DNA of 64,000 bases, taken from Pseudomonas urmiensis (GTDB lineage Bacteria; Pseudomonadota; Gammaproteobacteria; Pseudomonadales; Pseudomonadaceae). The notes beneath the pieces are model-generated. The model saw only the letters and a list, made by a program, of their open reading frames with translations, searched no databases and was not told where the DNA came from. This document shows positions 18,444 to 27,593 of the stretch, in pieces (position 1 is the first letter of the stretch; each line of letters begins with the position of its first letter). The position numbers and the translations under genes were made by a program. The DNA is taken from positions 2,795,001 to 2,859,000 of the forward strand of contig NZ_JABWRE020000001.1 in assembly GCF_014268815.2 (NCBI RefSeq), given 5' to 3'.

Positions 18444-20129
18444 TCAAGCCGTTCTCTGCTGCCCGGTCAATTCCTCGACACTGATTTCACGCATGCGAAA
18501 CTTCTGCACCTTGCCCGTAACCGTCATCGGAAACTCATCCACCAAACGGTAATGCCTGGGCACCTTGAAATGCGCCATGCGCGCCTTGCACCAGCTATGT
18601 AGCTCCTCAACCGTCGCCGTGTGCCCGGGATGCAGCTTGATCCAGGCCACCACCTCTTCCCCATACTTGCTGCACGGGATGCCGATCACCTGGGCATCGG
18701 CCACCGCCGGGTGGGTGTAGAAGAACTCTTCCAGCTCGCGCGGGTAGATGTTCTCCCCTCCCCTGATGATCATGTCCTTGTTGCGCCCAACGATGCGTAC
18801 ATAGCCCTGCTCATCCATCACCGCCAGGTCGCCGCTGTGCATCCAGCGCGCCGGGTCGATGGCATCGGCGCTGGCCTGGGGGTTGTCCCAGTAGCCGAGC
18901 ATCACGCTATAGCCGCGGGTACACAGCTCGCCGACCTGGCCACGGGCGACGATGCAGCCGTGCTCATCGATCAGCTTGGTTTCCAGCTGGGGCTGGGTGC
19001 GGCCGACGGTGGTCACGCGCAGTTCCAGTTCGTCGTCCGGGCCGGTTTGCAGTGAGACTGGGCTGGTCTCGGTCATGCCGTAGGCGATTTGCACCTGGGC
19101 CATGTGCATCTGCTCGATCACCCGACGCATGACCTCGATCGGGCAGGTGGCGCCGGCCATGATGCCGCTGCGCAAGCTTGAGAGGTCCAGTTGCTGGCGT
19201 GACGGGTGGTCGAGCATGGCGATGAACATGGTCGGCACGCCATAGAGGATGCTGGCGCGCTCTTCGGCCACCGCGCGCAGGGTCAGCTCGGGGTCGAAGG
19301 CGTCGTTGGGGTAGATCATGGTGCTGCCATGGGTGATGCAACCCAGGTTGGCCATGACCATGCCGAAGCAGTGGTACAGCGGCACCGGGATCACCATGCG
19401 GTCGTGTTCGGAGAGGGCGAGGCTTTCGCCGACCATCCAGCCGTTGTTGAGAATGTTGTAGTGGCTGAGCGTCGCCCCTTTAGGCGCACCGGTGGTGCCG
19501 GAGGTGTATTGGATGTTTACCGGCTGGTCGAACTGCAAGCTCTGCTGGCGGGCCGTGTAGGCCTCAAGCGACGTCTGCCCTGCCCGTTCGGCAAGCGCCT
19601 GCCAGGGCAGGAAGCCTTGCGGCGGCTGGGCGGCCAGGCTGATCACCCCGCGTAGCTGGGGCAGGCTTTCGCTGGCCAGTTCGCCCACGGCTGCCGTGGC
19701 CAGCTCGGGTACCAGCGCTTGCACCATGGCGTGGTAATCGGAGGTCTTGAAGGCATCGGCGCAGACCAGCCAGCGGCAGCCGGACTGGCGCAGCACGTAG
19801 TCCAACTCAGCAACGCGATAAGCCGGGTTGATGTTGACCAGAATCGCGCCGACCTTGGCGCTGGCCAACTGCAGGATGCACCACTGGGCGCAGTTGGGCG
19901 CCCAAATGCCGACCCGATCGCCTGTGTTGACGCCCAGCGCCATCAAGGCGCGGGCATGCGCATCGACCTGTTCGGCCAGCTGCTGCCAGATATAGCGCAC
20001 GCCCTGGTGGCGTACCACCAGCGCTTCGCGGTCGGCATGACGGGCCACGGTGGCAGCGAAGGCCTGGCCGATGGTCTGCTCGAGCAAGGGCCGGTCCTGG
20101 CGGCCGCGGGTGTAGCTGGGTTGATTCAT
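18444..20129 (-). CDS. AMP-binding acyl-CoA synthetase of the leucine/isovalerate cluster
   Basis: A protein of 561 aa of the ANL (acyl-CoA ligase) family. It has the P-loop-like motif [16 protein letters not shown], the A5-type [10 protein letters not shown], the hinge region [20 protein letters not shown], and the C-terminal catalytic Lys in [14 protein letters not shown]. It activates a carboxylic acid with ATP and CoA. I chose ATG 20129 (after GAAGGGA) over an upstream frame. It is divergent from liuABCD and shares the region with two palindromic operators, so an isovalerate-like or other branched short-chain acid is a likely substrate. Medium- or long-chain substrates cannot be excluded. 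Confidence 0.88.
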   Translation of the reverse strand: MNQPSYTRGRQDRPLLEQTIGQAFAATVARHADREALVVRHQGVRYIWQQLAEQVDAHARALMALGVNTGDRVGIWAPNCAQWCILQLASAKVGAILVNINPAYRVAELDYVLRQSGCRWLVCADAFKTSDYHAMVQALVPELATAAVGELASESLPQLRGVISLAAQPPQGFLPWQALAERAGQTSLEAYTARQQSLQFDQPVNIQYTSGTTGAPKGATLSHYNILNNGWMVGESLALSEHDRMVIPVPLYHCFGMVMANLGCITHGSTMIYPNDAFDPELTLRAVAEERASILYGVPTMFIAMLDHPSRQQLDLSSLRSGIMAGATCPIEVMRRVIEQMHMAQVQIAYGMTETSPVSLQTGPDDELELRVTTVGRTQPQLETKLIDEHGCIVARGQVGELCTRGYSVMLGYWDNPQASADAIDPARWMHSGDLAVMDEQGYVRIVGRNKDMIIRGGENIYPRELEEFFYTHPAVADAQVIGIPCSKYGEEVVAWIKLHPGHTATVEELHSWCKARMAHFKVPRHYRLVDEFPMTVTGKVQKFRMREISVEELTGQQRTA

Positions 20130-20193
20130 GACTGTCCCTTCTTGTGGTTGTTCTGGGCATGACTGAAGCAAGCGACGAATACTCTGGCGCAGA

Positions 20194-20209
20194 TTTACGT
20201 TAACGTAAA
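20194..20209. promoter_or_regulatory. palindromic operator 1 (LiuR-type)
   Basis: TTTACGTTAACGTAAA is a perfect palindrome. It is identical to a second copy exactly 50 bases downstream, both lying between the divergent synthetase gene and liuA. The sequence resembles the operator known for LiuR, the MerR-family regulator of branched-chain amino acid catabolism. The regulator assignment is by recall of that motif. Confidence 0.75.
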
Positions 20210-20243
20210 GGTCATGAACGGATTGACAGTGAAGTGAGCCAGG

Positions 20244-20259
20244 TTTACGTTAACGTAAA
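20244..20259. promoter_or_regulatory. palindromic operator 2 (LiuR-type), overlapping a possible liuA promoter
   Basis: This is the second perfect copy of TTTACGTTAACGTAAA, in phase with the first at 50 bases, about five helical turns. A candidate -35 TTGACA lies at 20224-20229, with TACGTT as a weak -10 at 20247-20252 inside the operator, as expected if the regulator controls promoter geometry. The start site is not shown by the sequence alone. Confidence 0.75.
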
Positions 20260-20270
20260 GGTTACAAGCA

Positions 20271-20367
20271 GCGTGGGAGCGGGTTTGACCCGCGACAGCA
20301 ATCCAATGGCATCCAGGGCCATACTGATATTGATAGACGCCATCGCGGGGCGAGCCCGCTCCCACGC
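20271..20367. repeat. inverted REP pair upstream of liuA
   Basis: REP arms at 20271-20295 and 20343-20367 are near-complementary (the first has a GTTTGACC variant). They lie between the operators and the liuA ribosome site, so they would be in the liuA leader RNA if transcription starts near operator 2. Confidence 0.8.
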
Positions 20368-20411
20368 GCCAAGCTCACTCAGGCCTAGCCAAGAACAAGA
20401 AGGTGCCCCAC

Positions 20412-21575
20412 ATGCATTACCCCTCCCTGAACTTCGCCCTGGGCGAAACCGTCGACATGCTGCGCGAACAGGTGCAGGCCTTCGTCGCGGCCGAACTGGC
20501 CCCGCGCGCCGCGCAGATCGATCAGGACAACCTGTTCCCCGCCGACATGTGGCGCAAATTCGGCGACATGGGCCTGCTCGGCGTCACCGTGCCGGAAGAA
20601 TACGGCGGTGCCGGCCTGGGCTACCTGGCCCACGTGGTGGCCATGGAAGAGATCAGCCGCGGTTCGGCCTCGGTGGCGCTGTCGTACGGCGCGCACTCCA
20701 ACCTGTGCGTCAACCAGATCAACCGCAACGGCAGTCACGAGCAGAAGCAGAAATACCTGCCCAAGCTGATCAGCGGCGAGCACATCGGCGCCCTGGCCAT
20801 GAGCGAACCCAACGCAGGCTCCGACGTGGTATCGATGAAGCTGCGCGCCGAGAAGCGCGGCGATCACTACGTGCTCAACGGCAGCAAGACCTGGATCACC
20901 AACGGCCCCGACGCCAACACCTACGTGATCTACGCCAAGACCGACCTGGACAAGGGCGCCCATGGCATCAGCGCGTTCATCGTCGAGCGCGACTGGAAAG
21001 GTTTTACCCGCAGCAACAAGTTCGACAAGCTCGGCATGCGCGGCTCGAACACCTGCGAGCTGTTCTTCGATGACGTCCAGGTGCCCGAAGAAAATATCCT
21101 CGGCCAGCTCAACGGCGGCGTGCGCGTGCTAATGAGCGGGCTGGACTACGAGCGCGTGGTGCTCTCCGGTGGCCCGACCGGGATCATGCAAGCGTGCATG
21201 GACCTGGTGGTGCCATACATCCACGACCGCAAGCAATTCGGCCAGAGCATCGGCGAGTTCCAGCTGATCCAGGGCAAGATCGCCGACATGTACACCCAGC
21301 TCAATGCCAGCCGCGCCTACCTGTATGCCGTAGCCCAGGCCTGCGACCGTGGCGAGACCACCCGCAAGGACGCCGCTGGGGTCATCCTCTACACCGCCGA
21401 GCGCGCCACGCAAATGGCTCTTGAGGCGATTCAGATTCTGGGGGGCAACGGCTACATCAACGAGTTCCCGGCGGGGCGTCTGCTGCGCGATGCCAAGCTG
21501 TACGAAATCGGCGCCGGCACCAGCGAGATTCGCCGGATGCTGATCGGCCGCGAACTGTTCAACGAAACCCGCTGA
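20412..21575 (+). CDS. liuA: isovaleryl-CoA dehydrogenase
   Basis: A protein of 387 aa of the acyl-CoA dehydrogenase family, with FAD. It oxidises isovaleryl-CoA to 3-methylcrotonyl-CoA in leucine breakdown. Family signatures are [16 protein letters not shown] and [20 protein letters not shown]. The Glu in [12 protein letters not shown] is at the position of the catalytic base specific to isovaleryl-CoA dehydrogenases, and the usual C-terminal stretch [17 protein letters not shown] follows. ATG 20412 follows AAGAAGG. It is the first gene of liuABCD; liuB begins 19 bases after its stop. Confidence 0.95.
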   Translation: MHYPSLNFALGETVDMLREQVQAFVAAELAPRAAQIDQDNLFPADMWRKFGDMGLLGVTVPEEYGGAGLGYLAHVVAMEEISRGSASVALSYGAHSNLCVNQINRNGSHEQKQKYLPKLISGEHIGALAMSEPNAGSDVVSMKLRAEKRGDHYVLNGSKTWITNGPDANTYVIYAKTDLDKGAHGISAFIVERDWKGFTRSNKFDKLGMRGSNTCELFFDDVQVPEENILGQLNGGVRVLMSGLDYERVVLSGGPTGIMQACMDLVVPYIHDRKQFGQSIGEFQLIQGKIADMYTQLNASRAYLYAVAQACDRGETTRKDAAGVILYTAERATQMALEAIQILGGNGYINEFPAGRLLRDAKLYEIGAGTSEIRRMLIGRELFNETR

Positions 21576-21594
21576 GCAAAAGGAACTGGCGCCC

Positions 21595-23202
21595 ATGGCT
21601 ATCCTGCATACCCAGATCAACCCGCGCTCGGCAGAGTTCGCCGCCAATGGCGCGGCCATGCTCGAACAGGTCCAGGCCCTGCGCGGCCTGCTCGCCCACA
21701 TCGCGCAGGGCGGCGGGCCCAAGGCCCAGGAGCGGCACACCTCGCGCGGCAAATTGCTGCCACGTGAGCGTATCGACCGCTTGCTGGATGCCGGCTCGGC
21801 GTTTCTTGAGGTCGGCCAATTGGCCGCCCATGAGGTGTACGGCGAAGACGTCCCCGCTGCCGGGGTGATCGCCGGCATTGGCCGAGTCGAAGGTGTCGAG
21901 TGCATGATCGTGGCCAACGACGCCACGGTCAAAGGCGGCTCGTACTACCCGCTGACGGTGAAAAAACACCTGCGCGCACAGACCATCGCCCTGCAGAACC
22001 GCCTGCCGTGCATCTACCTGGTGGATTCGGGCGGGGCCAACCTGCCGCGCCAGGATGAAGTATTCCCGGACCGCGAGCATTTCGGGCGGATCTTCTTCAA
22101 TCAGGCCAACATGAGCGCCCTGGGCATTCCGCAAATCGCCGTGGTGATGGGCTCGTGCACCGCTGGCGGCGCCTATGTGCCGGCGATGGCCGACGAGGCG
22201 ATCATGGTCCGCCAGCAGGCGACCATCTTCCTCGCCGGCCCGCCCTTGGTGAAGGCCGCTACGGGTGAAGTGGTCAGCGCTGAAGACCTGGGCGGCGCCG
22301 ACGTGCACTGCCGCACCAGCGGCGTGGCCGACCACTATGCCGACAACGACGAGCACGCCTTGGCCCTGGCCCGGCGCAGCGTGGCCAACCTCAACTGGCA
22401 CAAGCTCGGTAAGCTGCAACGCCAGGCGCCAGTGGCGCCGCTGTATGCCGCCGATGAGCTGTACGGCGTGGTGCCAGCCGATGCCAAGCAGCCGTTCGAT
22501 GTGCGCGAGGTGATTGCGCGGCTGGTCGACGGCTCGGTGTTCGATGAGTTCAAGGCGCTGTTCGGCACCACCCTGGTGTGCGGTTTTGCCCACTTGCACG
22601 GCTACCCGGTGGCGATCCTGGCCAACAACGGCATCCTGTTTGCCGAAGCTGCGCAAAAAGGCGCGCACTTTATCGAGCTGGCCTGCCAGCGCGGCATCCC
22701 CTTGCTGTTTTTGCAGAACATCACCGGCTTCATGGTCGGCAAGAAATACGAAGAAGGCGGCATCGCCAAGCACGGCGCCAAGCTGGTCACCGCGGTGGCC
22801 TGCGCCCAGGTGCCGAAGTTCACCGTGATCATCGGCGGCAGCTTTGGCGCGGGTAACTACGGCATGTGCGGGCGGGCCTACGACCCACGCTTCTTGTGGA
22901 TGTGGCCCAATGCGCGGATTGGCGTGATGGGCGCCGAACAGGCCGCTGGGGTGCTGGCGCAGGTCAAGCGTGAGCAGAGCGAGCGCAGCGGCCAGGCCTT
23001 CAGCGCCGACGATGAGGCCAAGCTCAAGCAGCCGATCCTCGATCAGTACGAGCGCCAGGGCCACCCCTACTACTCCAGCGCCCGGCTGTGGGACGACGGC
23101 GTCATCGACCCGGCACAAACCCGCGACGTGCTCGGCCTGGCGCTGTCTGCCGCGCTGAACGCGCCCATCGAACAGAGCCGCTTCGGCATATTCCGGATGT
23201 GA
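21595..23202 (+). CDS. liuB: 3-methylcrotonyl-CoA carboxylase, beta (carboxyltransferase) subunit
   Basis: A protein of 535 aa. The carboxyltransferase domain transfers CO2 from biotin to 3-methylcrotonyl-CoA. Signatures include [57 protein letters not shown] and the Met-rich [13 protein letters not shown]. Length matches the beta subunit. AAAGGAA lies upstream of ATG 21595. It works with the biotin-bearing alpha subunit liuD, separated from it by liuC as in P. aeruginosa. Confidence 0.96.
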   Translation: MAILHTQINPRSAEFAANGAAMLEQVQALRGLLAHIAQGGGPKAQERHTSRGKLLPRERIDRLLDAGSAFLEVGQLAAHEVYGEDVPAAGVIAGIGRVEGVECMIVANDATVKGGSYYPLTVKKHLRAQTIALQNRLPCIYLVDSGGANLPRQDEVFPDREHFGRIFFNQANMSALGIPQIAVVMGSCTAGGAYVPAMADEAIMVRQQATIFLAGPPLVKAATGEVVSAEDLGGADVHCRTSGVADHYADNDEHALALARRSVANLNWHKLGKLQRQAPVAPLYAADELYGVVPADAKQPFDVREVIARLVDGSVFDEFKALFGTTLVCGFAHLHGYPVAILANNGILFAEAAQKGAHFIELACQRGIPLLFLQNITGFMVGKKYEEGGIAKHGAKLVTAVACAQVPKFTVIIGGSFGAGNYGMCGRAYDPRFLWMWPNARIGVMGAEQAAGVLAQVKREQSERSGQAFSADDEAKLKQPILDQYERQGHPYYSSARLWDDGVIDPAQTRDVLGLALSAALNAPIEQSRFGIFRM

Positions 23203-23205
23203 CCC

Positions 23206-24018
23206 ATGAGCGATTTCAGCACCCTTGAACTGATCAAGGACCCGCGCGGCTTCGCCACCCTGTGGCTGAACCGCGCCGACAAGAACAACGCCTTCAACGC
23301 GCAGATGATCCGCGAGCTGATCGTCGCCATCGACCAGCTCGGCGCCGACGCCAGCCTGCGTTTCGTGGTGCTGCGCGGCCGTGGCCGGCACTTCAGTGCC
23401 GGCGCCGATCTGGCCTGGATGCAGCAATCGGCGCAGCTGGACTTCAACACCAACCTGGACGACGCCCATGAACTGGGCGAGCTGATGTACAACCTGCACA
23501 ACCTCAAGCTGCCAACTGTGGCGGTGGTGCAAGGCGCGGCCTTCGGCGGCGCCCTGGGGCTGATCAGCTGCTGCGACATGGCCATTGGTGCCGAGGACTC
23601 CCAGTTTTGCCTGTCCGAGGTGCGCATCGGCCTGGCGCCAGCGGTGATCAGCCCGTTCGTGGTCAAGGCCATCGGCGAGCGCGCCGCACGCCGCTATGCG
23701 CTCACCGCCGAACGCTTCAGCGGCCTGCGCGCCCGCGAGCTGGGCCTGCTGGCCGAGGCCTACCCTGGCGCCGAGCTTGAGCAGCAGGTCGAGGCCTGGG
23801 TCGACAACCTGCTGCTCAACAGCCCCCAGGCCCTGCGCGTGAGCAAGGAGTTGCTGCGTGAAGTCGGTCATGGCGAGCTGACCCCGGCCGTGCGCCGCTA
23901 CTGTGAAAACAGCATCGCCCGCATCCGCGTCAGCCCCGAAGGCCAGGAGGGCCTGCGCGCCTTTTTGGAAAAACGCCGCCCTGCCTGGCAAGACTTTGAT
24001 AAGGAACCGCGCCCATGA
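23206..24018 (+). CDS. liuC: methylglutaconyl-CoA hydratase (crotonase family)
   Basis: A protein of 270 aa of the enoyl-CoA hydratase fold. It hydrates 3-methylglutaconyl-CoA to HMG-CoA. The oxyanion-hole segments are HFSAGADLAWM (about 65-75) and VQGAAFGGALGLISCCDMA (about 108-126), with the usual acidic residue in FCLSEVRIGLAPA. It starts 3 bases after the liuB stop and overlaps liuD by 4 bases (ATGA), so the operon is tightly coupled. Substrate is assigned by operon position. Confidence 0.93.
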   Translation: MSDFSTLELIKDPRGFATLWLNRADKNNAFNAQMIRELIVAIDQLGADASLRFVVLRGRGRHFSAGADLAWMQQSAQLDFNTNLDDAHELGELMYNLHNLKLPTVAVVQGAAFGGALGLISCCDMAIGAEDSQFCLSEVRIGLAPAVISPFVVKAIGERAARRYALTAERFSGLRARELGLLAEAYPGAELEQQVEAWVDNLLLNSPQALRVSKELLREVGHGELTPAVRRYCENSIARIRVSPEGQEGLRAFLEKRRPAWQDFDKEPRP

Positions 24019-25967
24019 GCCAACCCACGCTGACCACCCTGCTGGTCGCCAACCGCGGTGAGATCGCCTGCCGGGTGATGCGCACGGCCAAGGCCATGGG
24101 CCTGACCACGGTCGCCGTGCACAGCGCCATCGACCGCGAAGCCCGGCATGCGCGTGAAGCTGATATTCGTATTGACCTGGGCGGCGCCAAGGCTGCCGAG
24201 AGCTATCTGGACATCGACAAGTTGCTGGCCGCCGCCAAGGCCAGTGGCGCCCAGGCGATTCACCCAGGGTACGGTTTCTTGTCGGAAAACGCAGGTTTCG
24301 CCCGCGCCATTGAACAGGCCGGGCTGATCTTCCTCGGCCCACCGGCCAGCGCCATCGACGCCATGGGCAGCAAGTCGGCGGCCAAGGCATTGATGGAAAA
24401 CGCAGGTGTTCCGCTGGTGCCGGGTTATCACGGTGAAGCGCAAGATCTGGAAACCTTCCGCGCCGCCGCCGAACGCATCGGCTATCCGGTGCTGCTCAAG
24501 GCCAGCGCTGGCGGCGGTGGCAAGGGCATGAAAGTGGTCGAGGAAGAAAGCCAGCTGGCTGACGCCCTCGCCTCGGCCCAGCGTGAGGCGCAGTCGTCGT
24601 TTGGCGATTCGCGGATGCTGGTGGAAAAGTACGTGCTCAAGCCGCGCCACGTGGAGATCCAGGTATTCGCCGACCAGCATGGCAACTGCCTGTACCTCAA
24701 CGAGCGCGACTGCTCGATTCAGCGTCGTCACCAAAAAGTGGTCGAGGAAGCGCCAGCCCCAGGGCTCTCGCCCGAGTTGCGTCAGGCCATGGGCCAAGCG
24801 GCAGTGCGTGCCGCCCAGGCGATTGGTTACGTCGGCGCAGGCACCGTGGAGTTTTTGCTCGATGCCCGCGGCGAGTTCTTCTTCATGGAAATGAACACGC
24901 GCTTGCAAGTCGAGCACCCGGTGACCGAGGCGATTACCGGCCTGGACCTGGTCGCCTGGCAGATTCGCGTGGCGCGTGGCGAGGCGCTGCCGATCAGCCA
25001 GGCGCAGGTGCCGCTGATCGGCCATGCGATCGAGGTGCGTCTGTATGCTGAAGACCCGGCCAATGAGTTCTTGCCGGCCACGGGCACCCTCAGCCTGTAC
25101 CGCGAATCGGCGCCTGGTGAAGGCCGGCGGGTGGATAGCGGCGTCAGCGAGGGCGACAGTGTGTCGCCGTTCTACGACCCGATGCTGGGCAAGCTGATTG
25201 CCTGGGGTGAAGATCGCGAACAGGCGCGGCTGCGCTTGCTGGCGATGCTCGATGAGTTCGCCATTGGCGGGGTGAAAACCAACATTGCCTTCTTGCGCAG
25301 AATTCTCGCGCATCCGGCGTTTGCCGCGGCAGAGCTGGATACGGGTTTCATTGCGCGTCATCAAGAGGTGTTGCTGCCGACTGCCAGCGAGCTGCCCGCC
25401 GCGTTCTGGCAGGCTGCTGCCGAGGCCTGGTTGCAGAGCACGCCTGCGCAGCTGCGCGCTGACGATCCTGGCTCGCCGTGGGATGAGCGTGAGGGCTTGC
25501 GGTTAGGCTTGCCAGCACGTAGCAGTGTGCACCTGACCAGTGCTGGGCAAGATCAAGCCGTGGCGCTGGAGCGCAGTGCGCCGTCCACTTTGCGCCTTGA
25601 AGGCGAGCAGCTGTGCGAGGACCGCGACGGCCTGCGCCGCCGGCATCTGGCCATTCGCCGGGCTGGCACGCTGTATCTGCGCTGGGAGGGCGACATGCAT
25701 GCCATTACCGCGTTCGACCCGATTGCCGAGGCTGAAGCCAGCCACAGCCACCAGGGCGGGCTCAGTGCGCCAATGAACGGCAGCATCGTGCGGGTACTGG
25801 TCGAGCCTGGGCAACTGGTCGAGGCCGGCACCGCGCTGGTGGTGCTGGAGGCGATGAAGATGGAGCACAGCATTCGCGCGCCCCAGGGCGGGACGGTGCA
25901 GGCACTGTTCTGTCAGGAGGGGGATATGGTCAGTGAAGGGGCGGTGTTGGTCGAGTTGGCTGACTGA
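24015..25967 (+). CDS. liuD: 3-methylcrotonyl-CoA carboxylase, alpha (biotin carboxylase/BCCP) subunit
   Basis: A protein of 650 aa. An N-terminal biotin carboxylase domain (LLVANRGEIACRVMRTAK, the ATP-grasp loop GGGGKGMKVV, CSIQRRHQKVVEEAPAP, EMNTRLQVEHPVTE) is followed by a BT-type linker. The C-terminal biotinyl domain carries the biotin Lys in VVLEAMKMEHSI (about residue 615). Together with LiuB it forms the ATP-dependent carboxylase of leucine catabolism. It is the last gene of the run; no HMG-CoA lyase (liuE) follows. Confidence 0.96.
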   Translation: MSQPTLTTLLVANRGEIACRVMRTAKAMGLTTVAVHSAIDREARHAREADIRIDLGGAKAAESYLDIDKLLAAAKASGAQAIHPGYGFLSENAGFARAIEQAGLIFLGPPASAIDAMGSKSAAKALMENAGVPLVPGYHGEAQDLETFRAAAERIGYPVLLKASAGGGGKGMKVVEEESQLADALASAQREAQSSFGDSRMLVEKYVLKPRHVEIQVFADQHGNCLYLNERDCSIQRRHQKVVEEAPAPGLSPELRQAMGQAAVRAAQAIGYVGAGTVEFLLDARGEFFFMEMNTRLQVEHPVTEAITGLDLVAWQIRVARGEALPISQAQVPLIGHAIEVRLYAEDPANEFLPATGTLSLYRESAPGEGRRVDSGVSEGDSVSPFYDPMLGKLIAWGEDREQARLRLLAMLDEFAIGGVKTNIAFLRRILAHPAFAAAELDTGFIARHQEVLLPTASELPAAFWQAAAEAWLQSTPAQLRADDPGSPWDEREGLRLGLPARSSVHLTSAGQDQAVALERSAPSTLRLEGEQLCEDRDGLRRRHLAIRRAGTLYLRWEGDMHAITAFDPIAEAEASHSHQGGLSAPMNGSIVRVLVEPGQLVEAGTALVVLEAMKMEHSIRAPQGGTVQALFCQEGDMVSEGAVLVELAD

Positions 25968-25973
25968 TCGGAG

Positions 25974-26054
25974 ATTTTGGGGCCGCGCTGCGGCCCTTCG
26001 CGGCGGTTCGGCGCCCCGACAAGCCCGCGAAGGGCTGCGAAGCAGCCCCAAAAT
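25974..26054. terminator. long bidirectional hairpin between liuD and the repressor gene
   Basis: Imperfect complementary arms at 25974-26003 (starting ATTTTGGGGCCGCG) and 26025-26054 (ending GCAGCCCCAAAAT) form a stem of about 30 bases between convergent genes. T- or A-tracts at both ends allow termination in both directions. It also resembles a repeat family common in P. putida genomes. Confidence 0.65.
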
Positions 26055-26061
26055 CCCAAAT

Positions 26062-26715
26062 CTAAAAAATCCCGTGAACCCGCACCACCACGCCTAGAAA
26101 CTCACACCCAGGTTCGCACAGAACCGTCGGATAGCGCGTATTCAGCGGCCTAAGCAAGCGTTCACCGCCCTCCTCGATCAACTGGCGCAGCACCGCTGAT
26201 TTGCCCGGCTGGCGAGCAATCACCAGCTTGCCCGGCTGCACCTCAAGCCCGGTATCCACCAGGATCAGCATGCCCTCGGGCACGCTCTTGCCGCTGGCGG
26301 CATTCATCGAGTCGTTTTCCACCGGCAGCCAGTAGGCATTGCCCGCAGGCATGTAGTCGGTCTGCTCTTGCAGTTCGCTTGCCGTGGGCAGCCCTTCCTG
26401 CAGATCCGCCCAACTCAGCACCGGAAAACGAAAACTGGCATAGCGCAACGCTTGCGCCGACAGCGGCTGCTCGGTGGCGTAACTGCCCTGCGCCTCGCGC
26501 ACCAGATCACGCTCGACCACCATCGCCTGCGCCTCCAAATACACCAGGCCCAGCACTTCGAGTTTCTCGTTGATGGTCTGCAAGGTCGGCCTGCGCGAAC
26601 CGCGCAGCCAATGACCGACGCCGCCTTGGGTCATCTGCAGGCGCTCGGCCAGTTTGATCTGGCTGAGGTTGTGTTCGCGCTTGTAGCGCGAGAGAAAATC
26701 GATCCAGTTTTCCAT
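26062..26715 (-). CDS. XRE-family repressor with S24 (LexA/CI-like) C-terminal domain
   Basis: A protein of 217 aa. Residues ~7-60 are a helix-turn-helix (LSQIKLAERLQMTQGGVGHWLRG). Residues ~120-215 are an S24 peptidase-like domain with the Ser in PVENDSMNA (Ser136). At the position of the partner Lys the sequence reads SAVLRQL, giving Arg177 instead of Lys, so RecA-stimulated self-cleavage may be lost. I chose ATG 26715 because residues from MENWIDFLSR fit the family; an upstream ATG at 26757 has no ribosome site. It is divergent from the DUF6124-like gene. No phage genes adjoin it. Confidence 0.85.
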   Translation of the reverse strand: MENWIDFLSRYKREHNLSQIKLAERLQMTQGGVGHWLRGSRRPTLQTINEKLEVLGLVYLEAQAMVVERDLVREAQGSYATEQPLSAQALRYASFRFPVLSWADLQEGLPTASELQEQTDYMPAGNAYWLPVENDSMNAASGKSVPEGMLILVDTGLEVQPGKLVIARQPGKSAVLRQLIEEGGERLLRPLNTRYPTVLCEPGCEFLGVVVRVHGIF

Positions 26716-26843
26716 GACCGGAACAATACGGGCTGTATTAATCTCATCAATACACATTGTGAATTATCTTCAAGGAGCTAATTAGTACAAATTGACCTAT
26801 GCTCGGCATTCACTGTCCTTGAAAGGAAATCGAAGGTATCCAA

Positions 26844-27158
26844 ATGAATCCGCAGAAAAACGAAGATACAGATCTCGACAGCGAAGCCGCACGCCGCGCC
26901 CTCGACTATTACCTCAACCCCACCCCACCGCGGCCGAACCTGGACAACAAGCTCTGGGCCCTGCAGCCGGGGGTTTCCAGCACTGAAGCCCACGACCATG
27001 CGCTGGCCCTGCTGCGCTGCGCCGCAGCCACCGCCCACGAAACCGCCGTTCACCAAGACGGCATGACCCGCGAGATCACGCTGGCGCTGATGCACATGGT
27101 GAACATGGCCAGGGCGCTGCTGGAGCACAAGCAGGCGGTTCAATCAGAAGGGAAATAA
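26844..27158 (+). CDS. DUF6124 (DUF3077-like) family protein
   Basis: A protein of 104 aa. The pattern ALDYYLNPTPP, then EALVLLRCAAATAHE-type helix (here HALALLRCAAATAHETA) and LMHMVNMARALLEHK matches a small Pseudomonas family usually annotated DUF6124 or DUF3077. Its function is unknown. GAAGG precedes the ATG. It is divergent from the S24-type repressor, and the 128-base gap may hold that repressor's operator, though I see no clear palindrome. Confidence 0.75.
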   Translation: MNPQKNEDTDLDSEAARRALDYYLNPTPPRPNLDNKLWALQPGVSSTEAHDHALALLRCAAATAHETAVHQDGMTREITLALMHMVNMARALLEHKQAVQSEGK

Positions 27159-27256
27159 GGGAGAAACGTGACAGCCGATTCACGGCAATGGCCCCGATTG
27201 CCGGGACCGAGGAAGTGCATCGGTAAAAGTATTTTGCCGAATTAAACAAATATCAT

Positions 27257-27285
27257 TTGACTGGCAAATGATAACGATTATTATT
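27257..27285 (+). promoter_or_regulatory. prrF promoter with overlapping Fur box
   Basis: A -35 TTGACT (27257-27262) and a -10 ATTATT or TATTAT at about 27279-27285 are separated by 16-17 bases. The spacer holds a Fur box at 27264-27282, GCAAATGATAACGATTATT, which matches 14 of 19 positions of the consensus GATAATGATAATCATTATC. Iron-loaded Fur would block this promoter directly. Confidence 0.8.
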
Positions 27286-27290
27286 GCACT

Positions 27291-27405
27291 CAGCAGGTCG
27301 CGAGACCCGCTGGATAACCTGGAGCCCTTAGGTCGGACTCTCAGATTATCTCCTCATCAGGCTAATCACGGTTTTTGACCCGGCTTTTTGCCGGGTCTTT
27401 TTTTT
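27291..27405 (+). ncRNA. prrF: PrrF iron-responsive small RNA
   Basis: About 115 nt from the predicted start to the T-run. The core from about 27340, beginning CAGATTATCTCC and containing CTCATCAGGCTAATCACGG, matches the conserved part of Pseudomonas PrrF1/PrrF2 as I recall it, followed by a terminator. PrrF is made under iron starvation and represses mRNAs of iron-using proteins by base pairing with Hfq. Only one copy is seen in this window; P. aeruginosa has two in tandem, other pseudomonads have them apart. Confidence 0.88.
27377..27405 (+). terminator. Rho-independent terminator of prrF
   Basis: GACCCGGC and GCCGGGTC pair across a TTTTT loop and are followed by eight Ts. Confidence 0.9.
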
Positions 27406-27512
27406 GGCTCTTCAGGCTAATGAAGAAGGGTTACCGCTTGAATGGCCGCGATGATAGCAAAGGTGTGTCAATTGGTGAACGGTTGTTACAGCGTTTTGCG
27501 CAAACAGCACTT

Positions 27513-27531
27513 GAGAATCAATCTCGTTACC
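27513..27531 (+). promoter_or_regulatory. possible second Fur box upstream of the sigma4/FecR-N gene
   Basis: GAGAATCAATCTCGTTACC matches about 12 of 19 consensus Fur positions and lies 63 bases before the ATG at 27594. Similar GAGAAT...CTC elements precede iron-regulated sigma genes in Pseudomonas. The match is weak. Confidence 0.45.
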
Positions 27532-27593
27532 ATTAAGCTGGCTGCGCATCAGGGAAGATGCCCCCACCCCTACCCTTGAGCAAGGAGCAATCC

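Noticed and set aside
20224..20252. A definite sigma-70 promoter for liuA.
   Set aside because: The -35 TTGACA is good but the -10 is weak; reported only as a candidate within the operator entry.
21559..24390. A 943-codon frame on the minus strand across liuB and liuC.
   Set aside because: It is antisense to two genes with clear family motifs; its sequence shows the low-complexity shadow pattern of high-GC DNA.
26715..26757. N-terminal extension of the S24 repressor from ATG 26757.
   Set aside because: No ribosome site, and the extra 14 residues do not fit the family start at MENWIDFLSR.
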